Shown: in pieces, positions 31,349 through 42,790 of the stretch
Layout: each line of letters begins with the position of its first letter
How positions within the stretch are numbered: the stretch's first letter is position 1
Assembly: GCA_020746995.1 (NCBI GenBank)
Contig: JAGPXD010000001.1
Coordinates: forward strand, 4,464,001-4,528,000
Length of the DNA stretch: 64,000 bases
Reading direction: 5' to 3'
From: Plectosphaerella cucumerina
Taxonomy: Eukaryota > Ascomycota > Sordariomycetes > Glomerellales > Plectosphaerellaceae
Notes under the pieces: generated by a model
Databases searched by the model: none
What the model was told of the DNA's origin: nothing
Seen by the model: the letters and a program-made list of their open reading frames with translations, nothing else
Translations under genes and position numbers: made by a program

Positions 31349-32377
31349 ACGGATCGGGAAACGAGGCTGCCTCTTTTGGACGGAAAGTTGGTCTTCACCC
31401 ACGGACAGTATGGACGATCGTCTCTCCGCGAAGGCCCGCTTCTTCCGGCAGCGCTGCCGCTTGAGGGTGTTCCGGGCCCGAGCGCCTCCTCCTCCAAGGG
31501 GTTCAGGGATCTCCCCGAATCGGGCTTTGGTGATCGACAATCTACACCACGCTACAGTCTCATCCATCCCGCGCACATCTGCCAAGAAGTCCACCTGTTC
31601 CACCCTCCGCAGCCAGCACCGCAAAATGTCCCGAGCCTCAGCGGCGCTGTCAGCCCGTTTCAAGGCCGTCTATTCCTAGAAGGCCACCGGCCCTTGACTG
31701 CATCAACCTGGTGACGGGATGGACGTGATCATCGATCCACTCGAGCCCCATCTCCCCCGTTCAAGCCCGCCAGCCGTCCAAAACGCCGCCCTCGAGGCCG
31801 TCGTCATATCGTGCGCGCCGCCGCAGCACACCATCTCCGGCCCACAAGGAGATGACGAGGCGGGTCGCTGGAGCGCATTCCAATGATCCATCCTCGCCCT
31901 CGCCCTCGCCCTCGATCTCGACCACCCTGGACCGCCGCCCACCCCCGCCGGACAAGTGCCGGCTTGGGGGCTTCCCCGGTCCCCTTATCTCTGTCCTCCT
32001 CCATCCTGGATGTCCTAGCGGCCCGCGACTTGTGGGAACGGCAACGAGACAGACGTGACGGGGAGGGGCAGTCCGTGGTGCCGGTGGGTGGCTCAGAGCT
32101 TCATCTGGGACACGGCCCAACGCGCTTGGCTCGATTTCATCCAAGTGGTTGTCCTGGTAGAACACCTGTCTGCGGTTCATCCCTGCCTCCCACCCAGGTT
32201 GGCATGAGACGTGAGCCTATATAGCCCTGACCCCGTCCTCTTTGTACATCTATCTGTAGACAAGTGTATTTCTTCATCAGGGTCATCACACACCTGCCCA
32301 TCTGACACATTCCAATTCTTCATTCAAGGACGAACAATACTCCAGGCCTCTCTATTGCTTTATGTTGTGTCCCCAAC
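31349..32377. other. Intergenic region, no gene supported
   Basis: About 1 kb. Short frames at 31410-31679 and elsewhere show no domain, and their codon use follows the neighbouring 3' UTR. The last 200 bases are CT-rich 5' UTR. Confidence 0.45.
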
Positions 32378-33258
32378 ATGGTGTTCCAGCCCATCGATCC
32401 GATTCGGTGTGATCGATACGCCCAATTCGCATCCCATCTCGAGAGGCGCCAGTTCGATACGCTCTACTGGGTCCTCTTCATCTTCAACTTATTCGTGCTG
32501 TTTGGAGCTGCCTTTAGCTATACAAAGTAGGTCACCAACAACTTTCAGCCCTTGTCTTCACAAGCTGACCCTTCAGATGTATCGAGAGGATCGACAAGCT
32601 GCCATCTGGCAGCCCTCGGCGCAAGCAGGTGGTGCTGCGGTGCATCATCTTCAACGCTTTTTGCGTGGCCGTTTCAGCAGTCACCGTAATTATGGAAATC
32701 TTCGCTCTCATGGCGTTGCAGTTCTGTGATGGCGAGGACCTGATGTCCCTCTACTGGTCCACCTTCACTATGATCCAGATTGGATCACTTATCGCCGTCA
32801 GCGGCATCATCCTCGCCCTTCTGCACACCCTGAGGGACCACAAGCACCCTCCCTGGGCTCTGGCTCTAGGCACACCCGTTCTCGTGGTCGCCGGGCTCTT
32901 CAGCTTCATCGGCGACTGCGTGGTCCGGCGGGCGAAGAAGCTCACGAACAACACTGGCGACGTCAAGGAAAAGTCAGTCGAGGATGCTGAAGAGGGCAAC
33001 GTCCCTATGAGCAGAGTCCAGACCCTCGCCGTCAACTCCGAAGAAGAGATCGACGGCGTGCGCGGCGCAGAGATCATCGGTGTCTCCCTCGACGGCGGTC
33101 CCATCATCCACTTCAAGCAGCTTGTCCCCTTTGCCCTGCCCGACTCGACCCGCATCCTGGGCCACTGCGTCAACAACCAGCCCATCGTGGCGTGCAGCAA
33201 AGACGCCATCCAGTTTGTCTACAACGGACAGAAGCCCCCAGCCGCCAAGAATGGCTGA
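32378..33258 (+). CDS. Hypothetical four-TM membrane protein
   Basis: Two exons, 32378-32526 and 32577-33258, giving 276 residues. Four hydrophobic segments: about 31-48 (LYWVLFIFNLFVLFGAAFSY), 70-97 (IIFNAFCVAVSAVTVIMEIF), 106-130 (FTMIQIGSLIAVSGIILALL) and 140-160 (ALGTPVLVVAGLFSFIGDCV). A hydrophilic C-terminal tail of about 110 residues is acidic at first. I do not recognise the family; it looks like a fungal-specific membrane protein. The junction gives SYTKCIERIDKLPSG in phase, and the unspliced frame stops at once. Confidence 0.75.
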
Positions 33259-34515
33259 GAACGGCTGCTCTTTCTCCCTTGGCCTCCTCAACAAACCGCA
33301 CCCGCAGCACGATCACCATCGCTCCTCAGCCGGATCTTTCCGCTCATGAGCGTAATCGCGTGGGCGGAGGATTGGCCAGAGATGGCCCGAAGAGAAGCAA
33401 GGCAGGGCGTTCAGAAGGACGACGAATGCAGTCTTGGCGACCCATGTGAGGCTCCAAGTGTGAGACACTCATACCACTCGGCCGGTGAGCCGCGGCGGCG
33501 GCGATGGGCATCAAACATCGAGCCCCCCTTCGATCGAGGTTTACCTCTCCTTTCGCCCGCTTGTCAGCTCGAGCCTGCGTTCCCCTGGCCTTGAGAAGCG
33601 TCAGGTCAGGCACATGACAATCCGCGCCGAGACTCGAAGGAACAGGCCCCGCGCTAGGCTGCGCCGCAACCGACTGGGCAACGCCCTGATAGATGGACGG
33701 CGTCTTGGTACAATGTTTGCTCGTGTCAGTTCACGTGGTGGGGGGGCATTTTGTTTCTTCTAGGCACGCCGAGGAGCTTCGGGGGGCGTTCGTTTGGGGG
33801 TGGTGTGGGTGGTGACCCGTCACACGCTAGATTAGATCACACTAGACGAGATAGATACAACAAGATCAGAGAGATATCAATCACAGTTGGGCTGATGATA
33901 CCCTGCCGCTACGACTGGGGGTCCTGATTTGATCGACGGTTTAGCCTCCCGCGGCATGGTGTTTCTTCTTCAGGACTCTGTTGGCGTCCCGAGACGGCCA
34001 AGAACGGTCCTTGCACAGCCCCTATTCGGACATGACCACATCTTCGTCAGGAAGCACTGGTGTTTCCATGATCGACATGAGGTGCCCGATCCGTCCATGC
34101 TAGCGGCTGCGTTGCTCCCCGTTTCGTAGCCGTCCCTGAATCAAGCATCCAAGTACCGGGAGGCGGTGACCGGACGTCATCGGATGGGCCGCGTCGCCGT
34201 TTCAAACCTCCCGTCACGTTTGTTCCTTGGCCGTCTGCTGGCGTTCGAATAGAGTTGGCGTGCAGTTTGTTCCGACGGGCATGTGGCCAGGGGGGGTGCC
34301 TACCGGGGGAGATGATCCTGCGATACAACCTCTTGGCTTCCTCGTCGCCAAGGGGCAACATCATCAAGGCGTTTGCCTCAGCCTCCCCTGCCGAGGATCA
34401 CTCTCCGCCCGGTTCCGTTCCGTCCCGCCCCGACGACAACGCCTCAGGATTGCCGCGTCGATAGCGTCGCTTGATACGCCGAGTCCGCCGCGAGCCATGC
34501 GTGCCAGGGAGAGGC
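33259..34515. other. Intergenic region
   Basis: About 1.25 kb without a supported gene or repeat; several short overlapping frames only. Confidence 0.4.
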
Positions 34516-35212
34516 ATGATCGACGCCGCGTGGGCCCTCGAGGAGTTTGACGAAAATCGCACATTTGTCGTGAGTATCGCATGTCATTTCTGAGGACGGA
34601 CCTTGGGCTGCTACTGCATTGCAGAACACCCACGTTGACGGGCCTGATGCGTTTGCTGATCTGCTCTTTCGACTGCCATTCTGCTTCCATCAGAAGGTTC
34701 AGCTAGATGTACGGGTACACGAAGATTGCACTCAACGCAGCGTAATTGAAGTGCCTCTGCAGAGGCATGCGATTACCCTCGAATGGGTATGCGACTTCCG
34801 TCAAGCCCGTCTCAAGTCATCAACTGTCTCGATGAGCCTCATCCATGACTCGAGGCGGCAGCGGCGATCATGCCTCGCGCAGTCGTCATCTTCCTCCTCC
34901 TGCCTGTTCCTCAAGGGACACCGGGCTGTGAAATGGGCGCACCGACCGCTCTGGGCCTCGGAGCCCAGATTGAAGTGCCGGACGATCCTGGACCGGGCTT
35001 GCAGATCCACGCGTTGGCGTCTTGTCTGGCTGTTTCGGTCGTGGGGGAGGCCGGCGGAGGTTCTTTCCTCCTATTCTGCCCATTTGACATCCGTGGATCG
35101 AACCATCCCGCGGAGCACGTCAGTGGGGGAACCATCTGGCAGAGGGACGATGGCATCCGGAGAGAGTTGTTGTCTCCGTGAACGGCTGGCATGCAGACAC
35201 AGCCTTCTCTAG
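34516..35212 (+). CDS. Possible two-exon gene of unknown function (weak)
   Basis: A tentative model: exon 34516-34569 (MIDAAWALEEFDENRTFV), a GTGAGT intron, then exon 34625-35212 beginning NTHVDGPDAFADLLFRLPFC, 213 residues in total. Splice phases fit and both signals are canonical. The second half becomes Arg/Ser-rich and loses the look of a folded protein, so either the true end is earlier, through another intron, or the model is spurious. No domain recognised. Confidence 0.22.
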
Positions 35213-35859
35213 AAGGCCCGAAATCTGTTCGACGGCGTCTGGTCTCGAAATTACCATGTCTCACCCAACCTTATCTTCCAGGTGCCGGGACGAAATGACA
35301 CCAAGCTTTCTTCGCCCAGCCAACCCACGACATCATGGCTGCCCAAGATCAGGGTCCGTCTGCCCGCCCACTATCAGGGATAGGGCCCTGACATCCCGCG
35401 TCTTCTTCCCTGCCGCCGCCACGACCTCGAGCTTGTCGCCAACAAAGCTCGGTGTCTCAATGCTCCAGCACGCAGTCTTCTACACCTCACGGTTTGCTAG
35501 ACCGCCTCCTTCCGGCCTCGATGATCGTCGATTATGATCAGTTCAAGCTCCTGGATACAACGTAACATGGTACACTTGACGACTCTTACCCTGTTTACTA
35601 ATACACCATCTCGGCCCTTCTTTTCTTCCAGCCCCCGCGAACGGGTGGAATTCAGAGCAGTCATGTCCTCATTGTAATCGCCGTATCTGGCGTCGCCTTC
35701 TCATCCCCTTCATATGCCATCCTCGGCTCGTCGTCATCGTTCCTGTTGGCGTCAACCCGTCCAACCCCTTGTCATCTGGTATCCCCTCCCGCATCTATGC
35801 CGCCCCTCTTCCCGTGAAACGCCGTATCTTTTGTCTTTTTAATGTGTCCTGCCTCCCGC
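35213..35859. other. Intergenic region downstream of CHORD gene
   Basis: About 650 bases, mostly 3' UTR of the minus-strand CHORD-CS gene; no gene seen. Confidence 0.4.
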
Positions 35860-36985
35860 TTACTTGGTCATCCTGCCGGCCTTGCCGATCTGCAGGATCT
35901 CGCCGGTCAGCCTGTCGTCGCTGCGGAGGACGGGCCAGGACGAGTCGTCGCCCTTGACGAGGGTGAGCTCGAGCTTGGTGCCGAGGACCTTGAAGCTGGA
36001 CTTTTCCGCGTCGATGGGCGCGAAGAGGGGCACCTCGGTGCGGTACCGCTTCGGTCGTGGCGCGTCGGACGTCGGGAGATCGAGCGTCACGGAGTTGTCG
36101 TGGAACTCGATCTTTGCCTGGTCCTTGACGATCTTCTTCAGGAAGTACGAGGCAATGACGGTCGAGGGTGTCTGATAGAAGTCGGTCCTATAGATGGCCC
36201 AACTGTTAGCTTCGGCCAAACGGAAACTCTCGAGAATCGTGTGATGCAACGTACCTGACTGTCTCAAGAAGTTCCTCGCCACCCTCAGTCTCTGCCGCGC
36301 CCTTCTTCTGCCCACTGCCGACAAACATGTGCCTGTCCTTGGTTTTGCAGCCCTCAATCTTCATGAACTGGTCAAACTCCAGCACCCTGCGCTTGCAGCA
36401 GCTGTAGCCCTTGCTGCCCTCGTGGAAGATGGGCACGCCGGGGTGGTGCACGCACGACTCGCCTTCCCTGCTCGCGTTCTTCTTGTAGATGGCGCCGCAC
36501 GTCTTGCGACGGCAGGTGGTACCGTCGGGGATCTCAAGAGCCGGGTCATCGTCCTCGGACTCGGGAGGCGGCGGGGGCGGGGTCGGTGCAGTCTGGGGGG
36601 CGGCCAGTGGCTTGCGCCCGGGAGCCACCGAGGCCGCGGCGAGCTTATCGACGAGGGCCGGGTCGACCTGGTTCTCCTTCTGCTCAACCTTGGGCGGGAG
36701 GTCGGTGGTGGAGTGTTTGCCCTCGGTGCAGGGGGGGATGGAGAGGAACTCCTCAAAGGTAAGGAAGCGAGGCTTGCAGCATTTCCAGCCTGTTGCAAGT
36801 GCGAGCCGTCAGTCTTCTGCAGCAGCAAGCGGGCGGGGAGGCTTCGTCGTCTTGGTGGCGAGAGGGTTCCGAGACTCACCCTTCTGTCCCTCGTGGAAAA
36901 TAGGCGGTCCCGGGTGGTAAGTGCAGGTCTCCTCGGGGTCGGTGTAGAGCTTTCCGCAGCCCTGGTGAACACACTTTTGGGCCAT
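35860..36985 (-). CDS. CHORD and CS domain protein (Chp1/RAR1-melusin type)
   Basis: Three exons on the minus strand: 36985-36880, 36789-36255, 36187-35860, giving 322 residues. CHORD1 (residues 1-about 62): MAQKCVHQGCGKLYTDPEET, CTYHPGPPIFHEGQKGWKCC, then KPRFLTFEEF. CHORD2 (about 135-195): TCRRKTCGAIYKKN, CVHHPGVPIFHEGSKGYSCC, KRRVLEFDQFMKIEGC. Each has the conserved Cys/His set for two zinc ions. The C-terminal CS domain (FYQTPSTVIASYFLKKIV ... EVPLFAPIDAEKSSFKVLGT ... LELTLVK) is of the p23/Sgt1 type. CHORD-CS proteins are Hsp90 co-chaperones; RAR1 is the plant relative. A promoter is shared with the glutaredoxin-like gene. Confidence 0.94.
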
Positions 36986-37479
36986 TGTGTCGATGGCTAA
37001 CGGGATGCAGGCTGTTCAAGGATATGGGTTGTCTTGGGCGGCTGTCTGTAGCGTGGGATGCAGTTGAGTTCGGGTCGAGGATGGCGGGGGAAGGCTTAAG
37101 ACGGACGATGATGGAAGGCGATGGCGGGGCTCTCGTCGTTCTCCACGATTCCAGAATGAAATTCAAGTTCTAGCAGGGATTGACGCCCGCCTTGCAGCAA
37201 GCTCCCGGCTCTACCGCCTGCAGTGCACGGGTAGCTTCCACACCGCCTGCCGTTTTGGGGTCGATATCAATTGGTCGCATTGAGTTCAGTTCCTTGGTGT
37301 AGATATTCTCAGAACATCAACCTTCAGTGAGCTGTGCACGCAAAGTCACTTCCCTCATTCCCCTGTCAGGTTTCATACCCATTGTATTATTCCTCCCAGT
37401 CTCCTTACTTTCAGCGAGGGACCCTTGGATGTAAGGCTGCCGGGTAGCATATCAGGTGACGCCACTAGAAGCATCCGAA
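36986..37479. promoter_or_regulatory. Divergent promoter region
   Basis: About 490 bases between the CHORD-CS gene (minus) and the glutaredoxin-like gene (plus). No specific site is claimed. Confidence 0.45.
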
Positions 37480-37856
37480 ATGTTTCCCACGCGCCCCCTG
37501 TTCCACGCCTGCAGGATCACCCTCTTTATGAGGGACAACTGCGGCCTCTGCATCCGCGCCAAGTCAGCACTTTCCAACGTCTGGGATCGCAGGCCCTTCG
37601 ACTACAAAGAGGTCAACATAACCCACCCTGAGAACAAAGCATGGAAGGATATCTATGACTTTGACGTGCCAGCAGTATGTTCTCAGCTCTGCCCGCTAGC
37701 CTCCAGCTTCTCACAGAACTGTAGGTACACTTCAACAAGCCGTCAGCACCAGAGGAGGACCCAAAACAGGTGACCAAGGCCCTCAAGCTCATGCACCGCT
37801 TTGACCCCGCCGACATCGAGGCCAAGATGGACGAGATTGAGAAGGCATCGCCATGA
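37480..37856 (+). CDS. Glutaredoxin-like protein (DUF836, YDR286C type)
   Basis: Two exons, 37480-37674 and 37725-37856, giving 108 residues. It has a thioredoxin-fold start, RITLFMRDNCGLCIRAKSAL, with a CGLC redox motif where glutaredoxins have CPYC, followed by YKEVNITHPENKAWKDIYDF and, across the junction, DVPAVHFNK (the cis-Pro loop). The family is small and poorly characterised; a thiol-disulfide role, possibly in mitochondria, is inferred. The N-terminal MFPTRPLFHACR is short and basic. The retained-intron frame would replace VHFNKP with unrelated sequence. Confidence 0.9.
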
Positions 37857-38390
37857 CGAAGTGGTCGCCTGTTGAACGCACAAATTTCAATTGCGGGTAT
37901 CAGTCTACTGTACACGCCTCGCAATGAATCTAGTCAACTGCGTATTGCGGTGCCCGTCTTTCCTTCCTGGCCCATGCGGCCTGCGTGCACCGGAAGAGAG
38001 GAGCGGCTGGTCGAACGCCATCAAGTCCCAGCCCGTCCTGTTCCGGGTCTATATGCCCTGCGGCGTCGACGCGACCACGGGGACTGTTGCCTCTCAACAC
38101 TTGCTGATGTAGGTCTTACTTTTTTTCTTTTCTTTACCGACTTGATGCCTGGAGGGGGGAGGTCACCTCCTTTCGGCGATTCGTTCCCCCGAGGTGAGAT
38201 TTGAACAGATGCGCCATGGGTTCTCGGTCCTTGTAGGCAGACACTCGGCTGCTGCATGCGTGCTCCCAGTTTCGGGGGGTGGCCGCCAAACGTAGTAGTA
38301 AGCTTTGAAGCTCAGTCCTGGAGACAGCTATGGCACGGGTCTGTGAGCATTGTGTTTCTCGGTCACGGGCATCAGTAGGTAGGCAGCGTC
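37857..38390. other. Convergent 3' flanks
   Basis: About 530 bases between two convergent genes; no gene seen. Confidence 0.4.
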
Positions 38391-39065
38391 TTACCCGAGG
38401 TAGTCCTCCTTAATACTTCCGATGGCCCACATCTCACCCACCTCGGATCTCGTGCCAATTATCTTGACTCGCACGTGCGTTCCGGGCTCGATCACTGTGT
38501 CTTCGTTGTCTGTGTATTGCGGCGGGGTCGCATTAGGATCCCACTTGATATCAGACGGGATGAGCTGCGGTGAGGTCAGCCTTCTGGTCACTGTGTATAC
38601 TTTCCATTTTCCCGTCAAGGGACGGGAGGGGCCTGTCATCCCCTGGCACCATGCCATGACTGGTAGCAACGTACATGGGCAGAGATGAAGAGCCGCAGCG
38701 GGCCGGCCTGGGCGAAGAAGCCCTGGTGGTTCACCGAGAAGACGACGGCATCAACCTGGGCAAGGCGTCAGAGCGACATCCCCCAACCGCATAGGAAGGG
38801 GGAGAGGAGGCATTACCGTCTCGCCCTTGAAGGGGCGCCAGACCACGGCGCGGTAGCCGACTTTGAATTCTGCGAGACCGCTCCCGGGCAGCACCTTTCC
38901 TTCGCTGATGTCGAACGTGTCCATGATGGAGATGACGTAGTAGCTTCCGGCGAATGTTCCCTCGACGTCTTTGAGGAGCTTGCTAGTAACAAGCTCGTGC
39001 ATGTTGCGCCCGAAGTAGGAGGGGTGCAGGGTGACCCTGCGCTCCATGTTCTTGAGGAAGAACAT
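38391..39065 (-). CDS. RPB7: DNA-directed RNA polymerase II subunit RPB7
   Basis: Three exons on the minus strand: 39065-38817, 38755-38675, 38564-38391, giving 167 residues, close to the usual 171. The N-terminal RNP-like domain is MFFLKNMERRVTLHPSYFG with VEGTFAGSYYVISIMD; the second part is the S1/OB domain (VDAVVFSVNHQGFFAQAGPL then IPSDIKWDPNATPPQYTD, GTHVRVKIIGTRSEVGEMWA, GSIKEDYLG). RPB7 pairs with RPB4 in the stalk of Pol II and binds nascent RNA. All introns are phase 0. It is divergent from MPO1. Confidence 0.96.
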
Positions 39066-40446
39066 GATGGATTATCGCGTGGGGAGATTCGAGCGAGAGA
39101 GGTGTCGCGGTGTCGTGCTTCGGTTCGATCGAGCGTGAATGCGCCGGTTCGCAGAGGTCCGTCCCTGCCGCTTCTCTGCTGGCTTGTCGGGGACGACGCC
39201 GTGACAATCGAGAGACTGCCCGTTCAATGTCGTGTTCGGTCCTCTATGGCCAGGCTGGGCTTTCGTCGCGTGTCGTACTTCTGAAGTAATAGTGATGGCT
39301 CGTTGTCGCAAGTTTGCTGTCGCACGCGACGGGAGATGCGAGGTCTGGACCGGTCGGTGAACGTCGAAAAGATGAAGGAAAGAAAAGCGGAAACTCCACC
39401 GCCTCTGAAATCGCGCGCCGAATCGAATGCGCCGCGAGTGGAAGGATGGTCGGAAGGTTGGGCGAGAGTGGGTGGACGAGCGACGGCGACGACGACGGGG
39501 CGAGGACAAATCCCGGCGAGGCTGAGGATGGAGAAACCTACCTGGTGCAGGTGGTGTAGTGCAGGTACCTGGGTAGCTTGGGTGGGAACAGGCAGTCAGG
39601 CAGGTGAAAGAAAGAGTTGTGTGGCAGTGCACCTTTCAAGCCACGTTTGAGTTGTGAGGTGAGAATTTAGTGGAGTGTGGCTGCGAGGCGTCGTCGCGGA
39701 TTCGGGGTCCATCCACGTCTCACTGGAAAGGAAGGTGGTTGCTTGTCCACCCACGAACTCCTCATACCTACAATCTTTCTCCCTCAAAACCTGCCTCCCT
39801 CCAACTCCAATTGCCAGCACAACAGAAGCAGCCCGGCTTCATCATCAATTGTCGTCGAATCGCTCATCACATCTGTTGCTTAGACTCCAGACACCATCGG
39901 GAACGCCTGCACATCGAATCTAGGTCGATCCTCAGGTCCCTTCAGTGCTCTTTGCAGTCCCCCGCCGCTCTTCCAGCCAACCGGAGCGGACCTCTTACCC
40001 CATCTTCGCCGACTGGCCCGACCCCGGTCGACCTCGAGCGTGCTGGCGACTGGACCCTCCCGTGCCCGTCCCCTGGCAAATCGCATCGTCGCCATTTTCT
40101 AAGCCTCGGAGGTGACACCTCACCTTACCTTCACCACACATCGGAACCTCTCGACTCCCTCACGCGCCCAACCGCCACCCACTTGCGCAACCCCTCACAC
40201 CTTAATCGCCCGGCCGGGTCTATATGGAGCTTCGGTCTGCCAGCATCCGCACGTCTTTTGGAACAGCGCATCTTTCCTTGTCCCGACCGAGGAACCCGCA
40301 GCCCTAAAACTTCTTTTCTCTCTCGGCATTCGACCACCCCTGGGCCCTGCGCTCGTGTGACCGTCGACTTAGCCGCCGCTCTCCCGCATACAGCGCCCAG
40401 CACCACCGACATCGTCCCGACTCGCCGTGCCGAGATCTCCGCAGCC
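39066..40446. promoter_or_regulatory. Long divergent promoter and 5' UTR region
   Basis: About 1.4 kb between RPB7 (minus) and MPO1 (plus). A 291-codon plus-strand frame (39670-40545) is Pro/Ser/Arg-rich, without a domain, and overlaps the MPO1 start; it is read as an open CT-rich leader, not a gene. Confidence 0.5.
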
Positions 40447-41147
40447 ATGTCTCTCGACCTGGAGCGTCATCTGACCTTTGTAGGTGATGATGCATCTTGC
40501 CGCCAGGGTACATTCCTTGGCCATGACACCCACTCGCTGACTTGAGCCGCAGTATGGGGCTTACCACCACAACTCGGTGAACGTCGCCATTCATATGGTC
40601 TGCGTGCCTTTGATTCTTTATTCTGGCTTCTGTCTGGTAAGCTCTGTCGCCGCAGGTGGTCCTGACCCATGCTCACATCCACCAGGCAACGAACACAGGG
40701 ACGCTCATCCCTACCCCTTCGTGGTTGACCGTCCCCTATCTTGACCTCAACCTCGGCACCCTCGCCGCCATCACCTGGGGTGGCCTCTATGTCCTGCTAG
40801 AGCCCGTGGCTGGCACGCTGCTAGCCATCATCGGCCTCGCAGCCACAGCCTTCGGCAACTCCATGAGGCTGGAGAACCCCACCGCCACGAACAAGGTCGC
40901 CCTGGCGGTGCACGTGGTGTGCTGGATCATGCAGTTCATCGGCCACGGCGTATTCGAGCGCCGCGCCCCGGCACTCATCGACAACCTTCTGCAGGCCATC
41001 TTCCTGGCCCCGCTGTTTGTCTGGCTTGAGATTCTCTTCATCCTTGGCTACCGTCCCGAGCTCAAGGCTCGTGTTGACAAGCTGGTCGAGAAGGAGATTG
41101 CCAAGTTCAAGGCCTCCAAGGAGGCCAAGAGCGGCAAGGCCCAGTAA
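40447..41147 (+). CDS. MPO1: 2-hydroxy-fatty-acid dioxygenase MPO1-like (DUF962)
   Basis: Three exons: 40447-40479, 40553-40636, 40686-41147, giving 192 residues. Joined exons read MSLDLERHLTFYGAYHHNSV then NVAIHMVCVPLILYSGF, with the H-x4-N-x3-H pattern of the DUF962/Mpo1 family. Later His residues (AVHVVCWIMQFIGHGVFERR) complete the likely Fe(II) site. Four to five membrane segments follow, with a Lys-rich C-terminus (ASKEAKSGKAQ) fitting ER location. Yeast Mpo1 alpha-oxidises 2-hydroxy-palmitate in phytosphingosine breakdown. The first exon is only 33 bases. Confidence 0.92.
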
Positions 41148-41720
41148 ATCTGCGCCACGTCTCAAGTCGCCAGCGGTTCGGCATCGTCAGCTCCCCCTAC
41201 GTTATACGTTGGGCAGCCGGACACTCGGCCACGATGACCGACCGACCGCATTGGGCCTGAAATCCCCAAGGCCATGCCCATACCCTGCAAGCTCAGGTTG
41301 AATCCACACCCACAACGAAGGTAGCCCAGCGTTCGCTGTGGCTTCCATACCCACCCAGTTGCCCGGCCGTAAGAATCTTGTATAAGCATCCATCTCGCTG
41401 TCAAGGGCTACTTCACGGAACGATCGACATGTATTCGGAGAAATACAGACAGTCACACAGCCTTCCAACCCTAATCCGCCAGCGGGATCACCAGACAGAC
41501 CCCAGGACATGTCCGGACCATGTTGCTGAAGCCTAGGTAGTAGTAATATGTAGGCGGACGATCTACTCGCGAAAGGCGGGCTGTCTGCTGATCGAATTGA
41601 TTTTTTATTGACATTTGTCCGAGTCCCGCAAGAGGTGAGTATTATACATGTACATCAAAACACATCAATTCGTCACCGAGCGATAGAGTTTCAGAAGGAG
41701 AGAATCTATTATGACCGACG
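41148..41720. other. Intergenic region
   Basis: About 570 bases; MPO1 3' flank, with an AT-richer stretch near 41590-41720. No gene seen. Confidence 0.4.
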
Positions 41721-41987
41721 ATGATATGGAAAGAAGAACCCGGAAAAGAGCAGCCATTCGAAATCAATCAAGGAAATATGGGTGAGACCAGCTCACAACA
41801 GACAGTGAGCGGGCTTGCATCTGTTCCAACAGCGCCTCAAACAAGTAGAATGCAACCAACCGATATCGATCAAGGAAACGTGCGTGAGGCGAGCTTACAA
41901 CAGATGGCGGACTTGCGTCTAGTAACGCCTCAAGGTACCAGTAGAAAAGCAGAAGTCTTCTTTACCTGGACAACAGCAGGAACTTAG
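41721..41987 (+). repeat. Imperfect duplicated unit within a short open frame
   Basis: Two copies of a roughly 41-base unit, at about 41761-41801 and 41865-41905, align with a handful of mismatches and keep the same reading frame. The open frame of 88 codons here reads as two units, INQGNMGETSSQQ and DIDQGNVREASLQQ, each followed by a spacer ending in TSR. The frame overlaps the 3' end of the opposite-strand Cys-rich gene. It may be a small tandem duplication in non-coding DNA or a remnant of a repeat-containing gene; there is no known domain. Confidence 0.4.
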
Positions 41988-42790
41988 ATCAAGGTGTCAT
42001 CATCGCCTCCAGCCTCCTTGCGCGCCTTCTCATTGCGCGCAGCAGAGGCCTGAATGCGAGCCTGAACAGCCCACTGAAGGGTGTTCTGGCGCGTAGGCGG
42101 CGGGGGAGAGGCCTCGCGGCGCTTGCCGCTCATCTTGGCCTTGAGGCGCGAGCTGAGGCGGCGGACGAGCGAGGGCCTACGCTGGACGGGGTTTCCAAGG
42201 TGGCGGATGACGCAGACATCAGCACGAGCCTTGATGAACTCGTGGTGGATGTCCACGCGGCAGCCTTCGCAGACCCAAGGCGCTTGCCAGTAGCTGGATG
42301 GGACGTACTGCTTGTACATGCCAGACCAGCAGTCCACCTCCTTGCTGGGCAAGACGCAGTACTTGCAGGCCAGACCAGGCTCGTGAGCCTGGTTGACCGC
42401 GGAGCAGAGGCGCACGGAGTCGCAGCAGTCGTCCTGGCCCCGAACATGGGGCTTGTCGACGAAGAAGCTGCTGTACCACTCACACAGCGTGGCGGGGACC
42501 CAGTCAGTCGACCAAGAGGGGGGTTCGCAGGGGGGCAGGAGGGGGCGGCTACGAACGAAGAAGACTGGGCTGGTCTTGAAGTCGTTGCAGTCCGGGCAGG
42601 GACGGGGCAGCTCGACATGGCCGCGGATTACATCGCAGCCAAAGTCGGGTCCAAGGGACTCGGGGTTGCAGACCTGAGCGGAGACCTTTGCGGCGTTTGC
42701 ATCGTTGTATCGATGAAGGAGCTGCGAGCAGGCAACGGCCTGGGTGTAGCAGTGCTCACACAAGGCGTGGTTGACGAGAAGACGGCACAT
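41984..42790 (-). CDS. Hypothetical Cys/His-rich protein
   Basis: Single exon on the minus strand, 268 residues. I do not recognise a family. It contains about 17 Cys and several His. They are grouped as MCRLLVNHALCEHCYTQAVAC at the start (a possible zinc-ribbon-like cluster), CPDCNDF, CDSVRLCSAV, CKYCVLPSKEVDCW and CEGCRVDIHH, all consistent with structural zinc sites. The last 70 residues are basic (RRPSLVRRLSSRLKAKMSGK, then RRE), a possible nuclear signal. There is no signal peptide. The pattern resembles uncharacterised fungal Cys-rich proteins; function unknown. Confidence 0.72.
   Translation of the reverse strand: MCRLLVNHALCEHCYTQAVACSQLLHRYNDANAAKVSAQVCNPESLGPDFGCDVIRGHVELPRPCPDCNDFKTSPVFFVRSRPLLPPCEPPSWSTDWVPATLCEWYSSFFVDKPHVRGQDDCCDSVRLCSAVNQAHEPGLACKYCVLPSKEVDCWSGMYKQYVPSSYWQAPWVCEGCRVDIHHEFIKARADVCVIRHLGNPVQRRPSLVRRLSSRLKAKMSGKRREASPPPPTRQNTLQWAVQARIQASAARNEKARKEAGGDDDTLI

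Noticed and set aside
30851..31663. 270-codon minus-strand frame opposite the mitochondrial-type protein
   Set aside because: No domain and mostly antisense to a better-supported gene.
39670..40545. 291-codon plus-strand frame upstream of MPO1
   Set aside because: Pro/Ser/Arg composition of a CT-rich leader, no domain, and it overlaps the MPO1 start in another frame.
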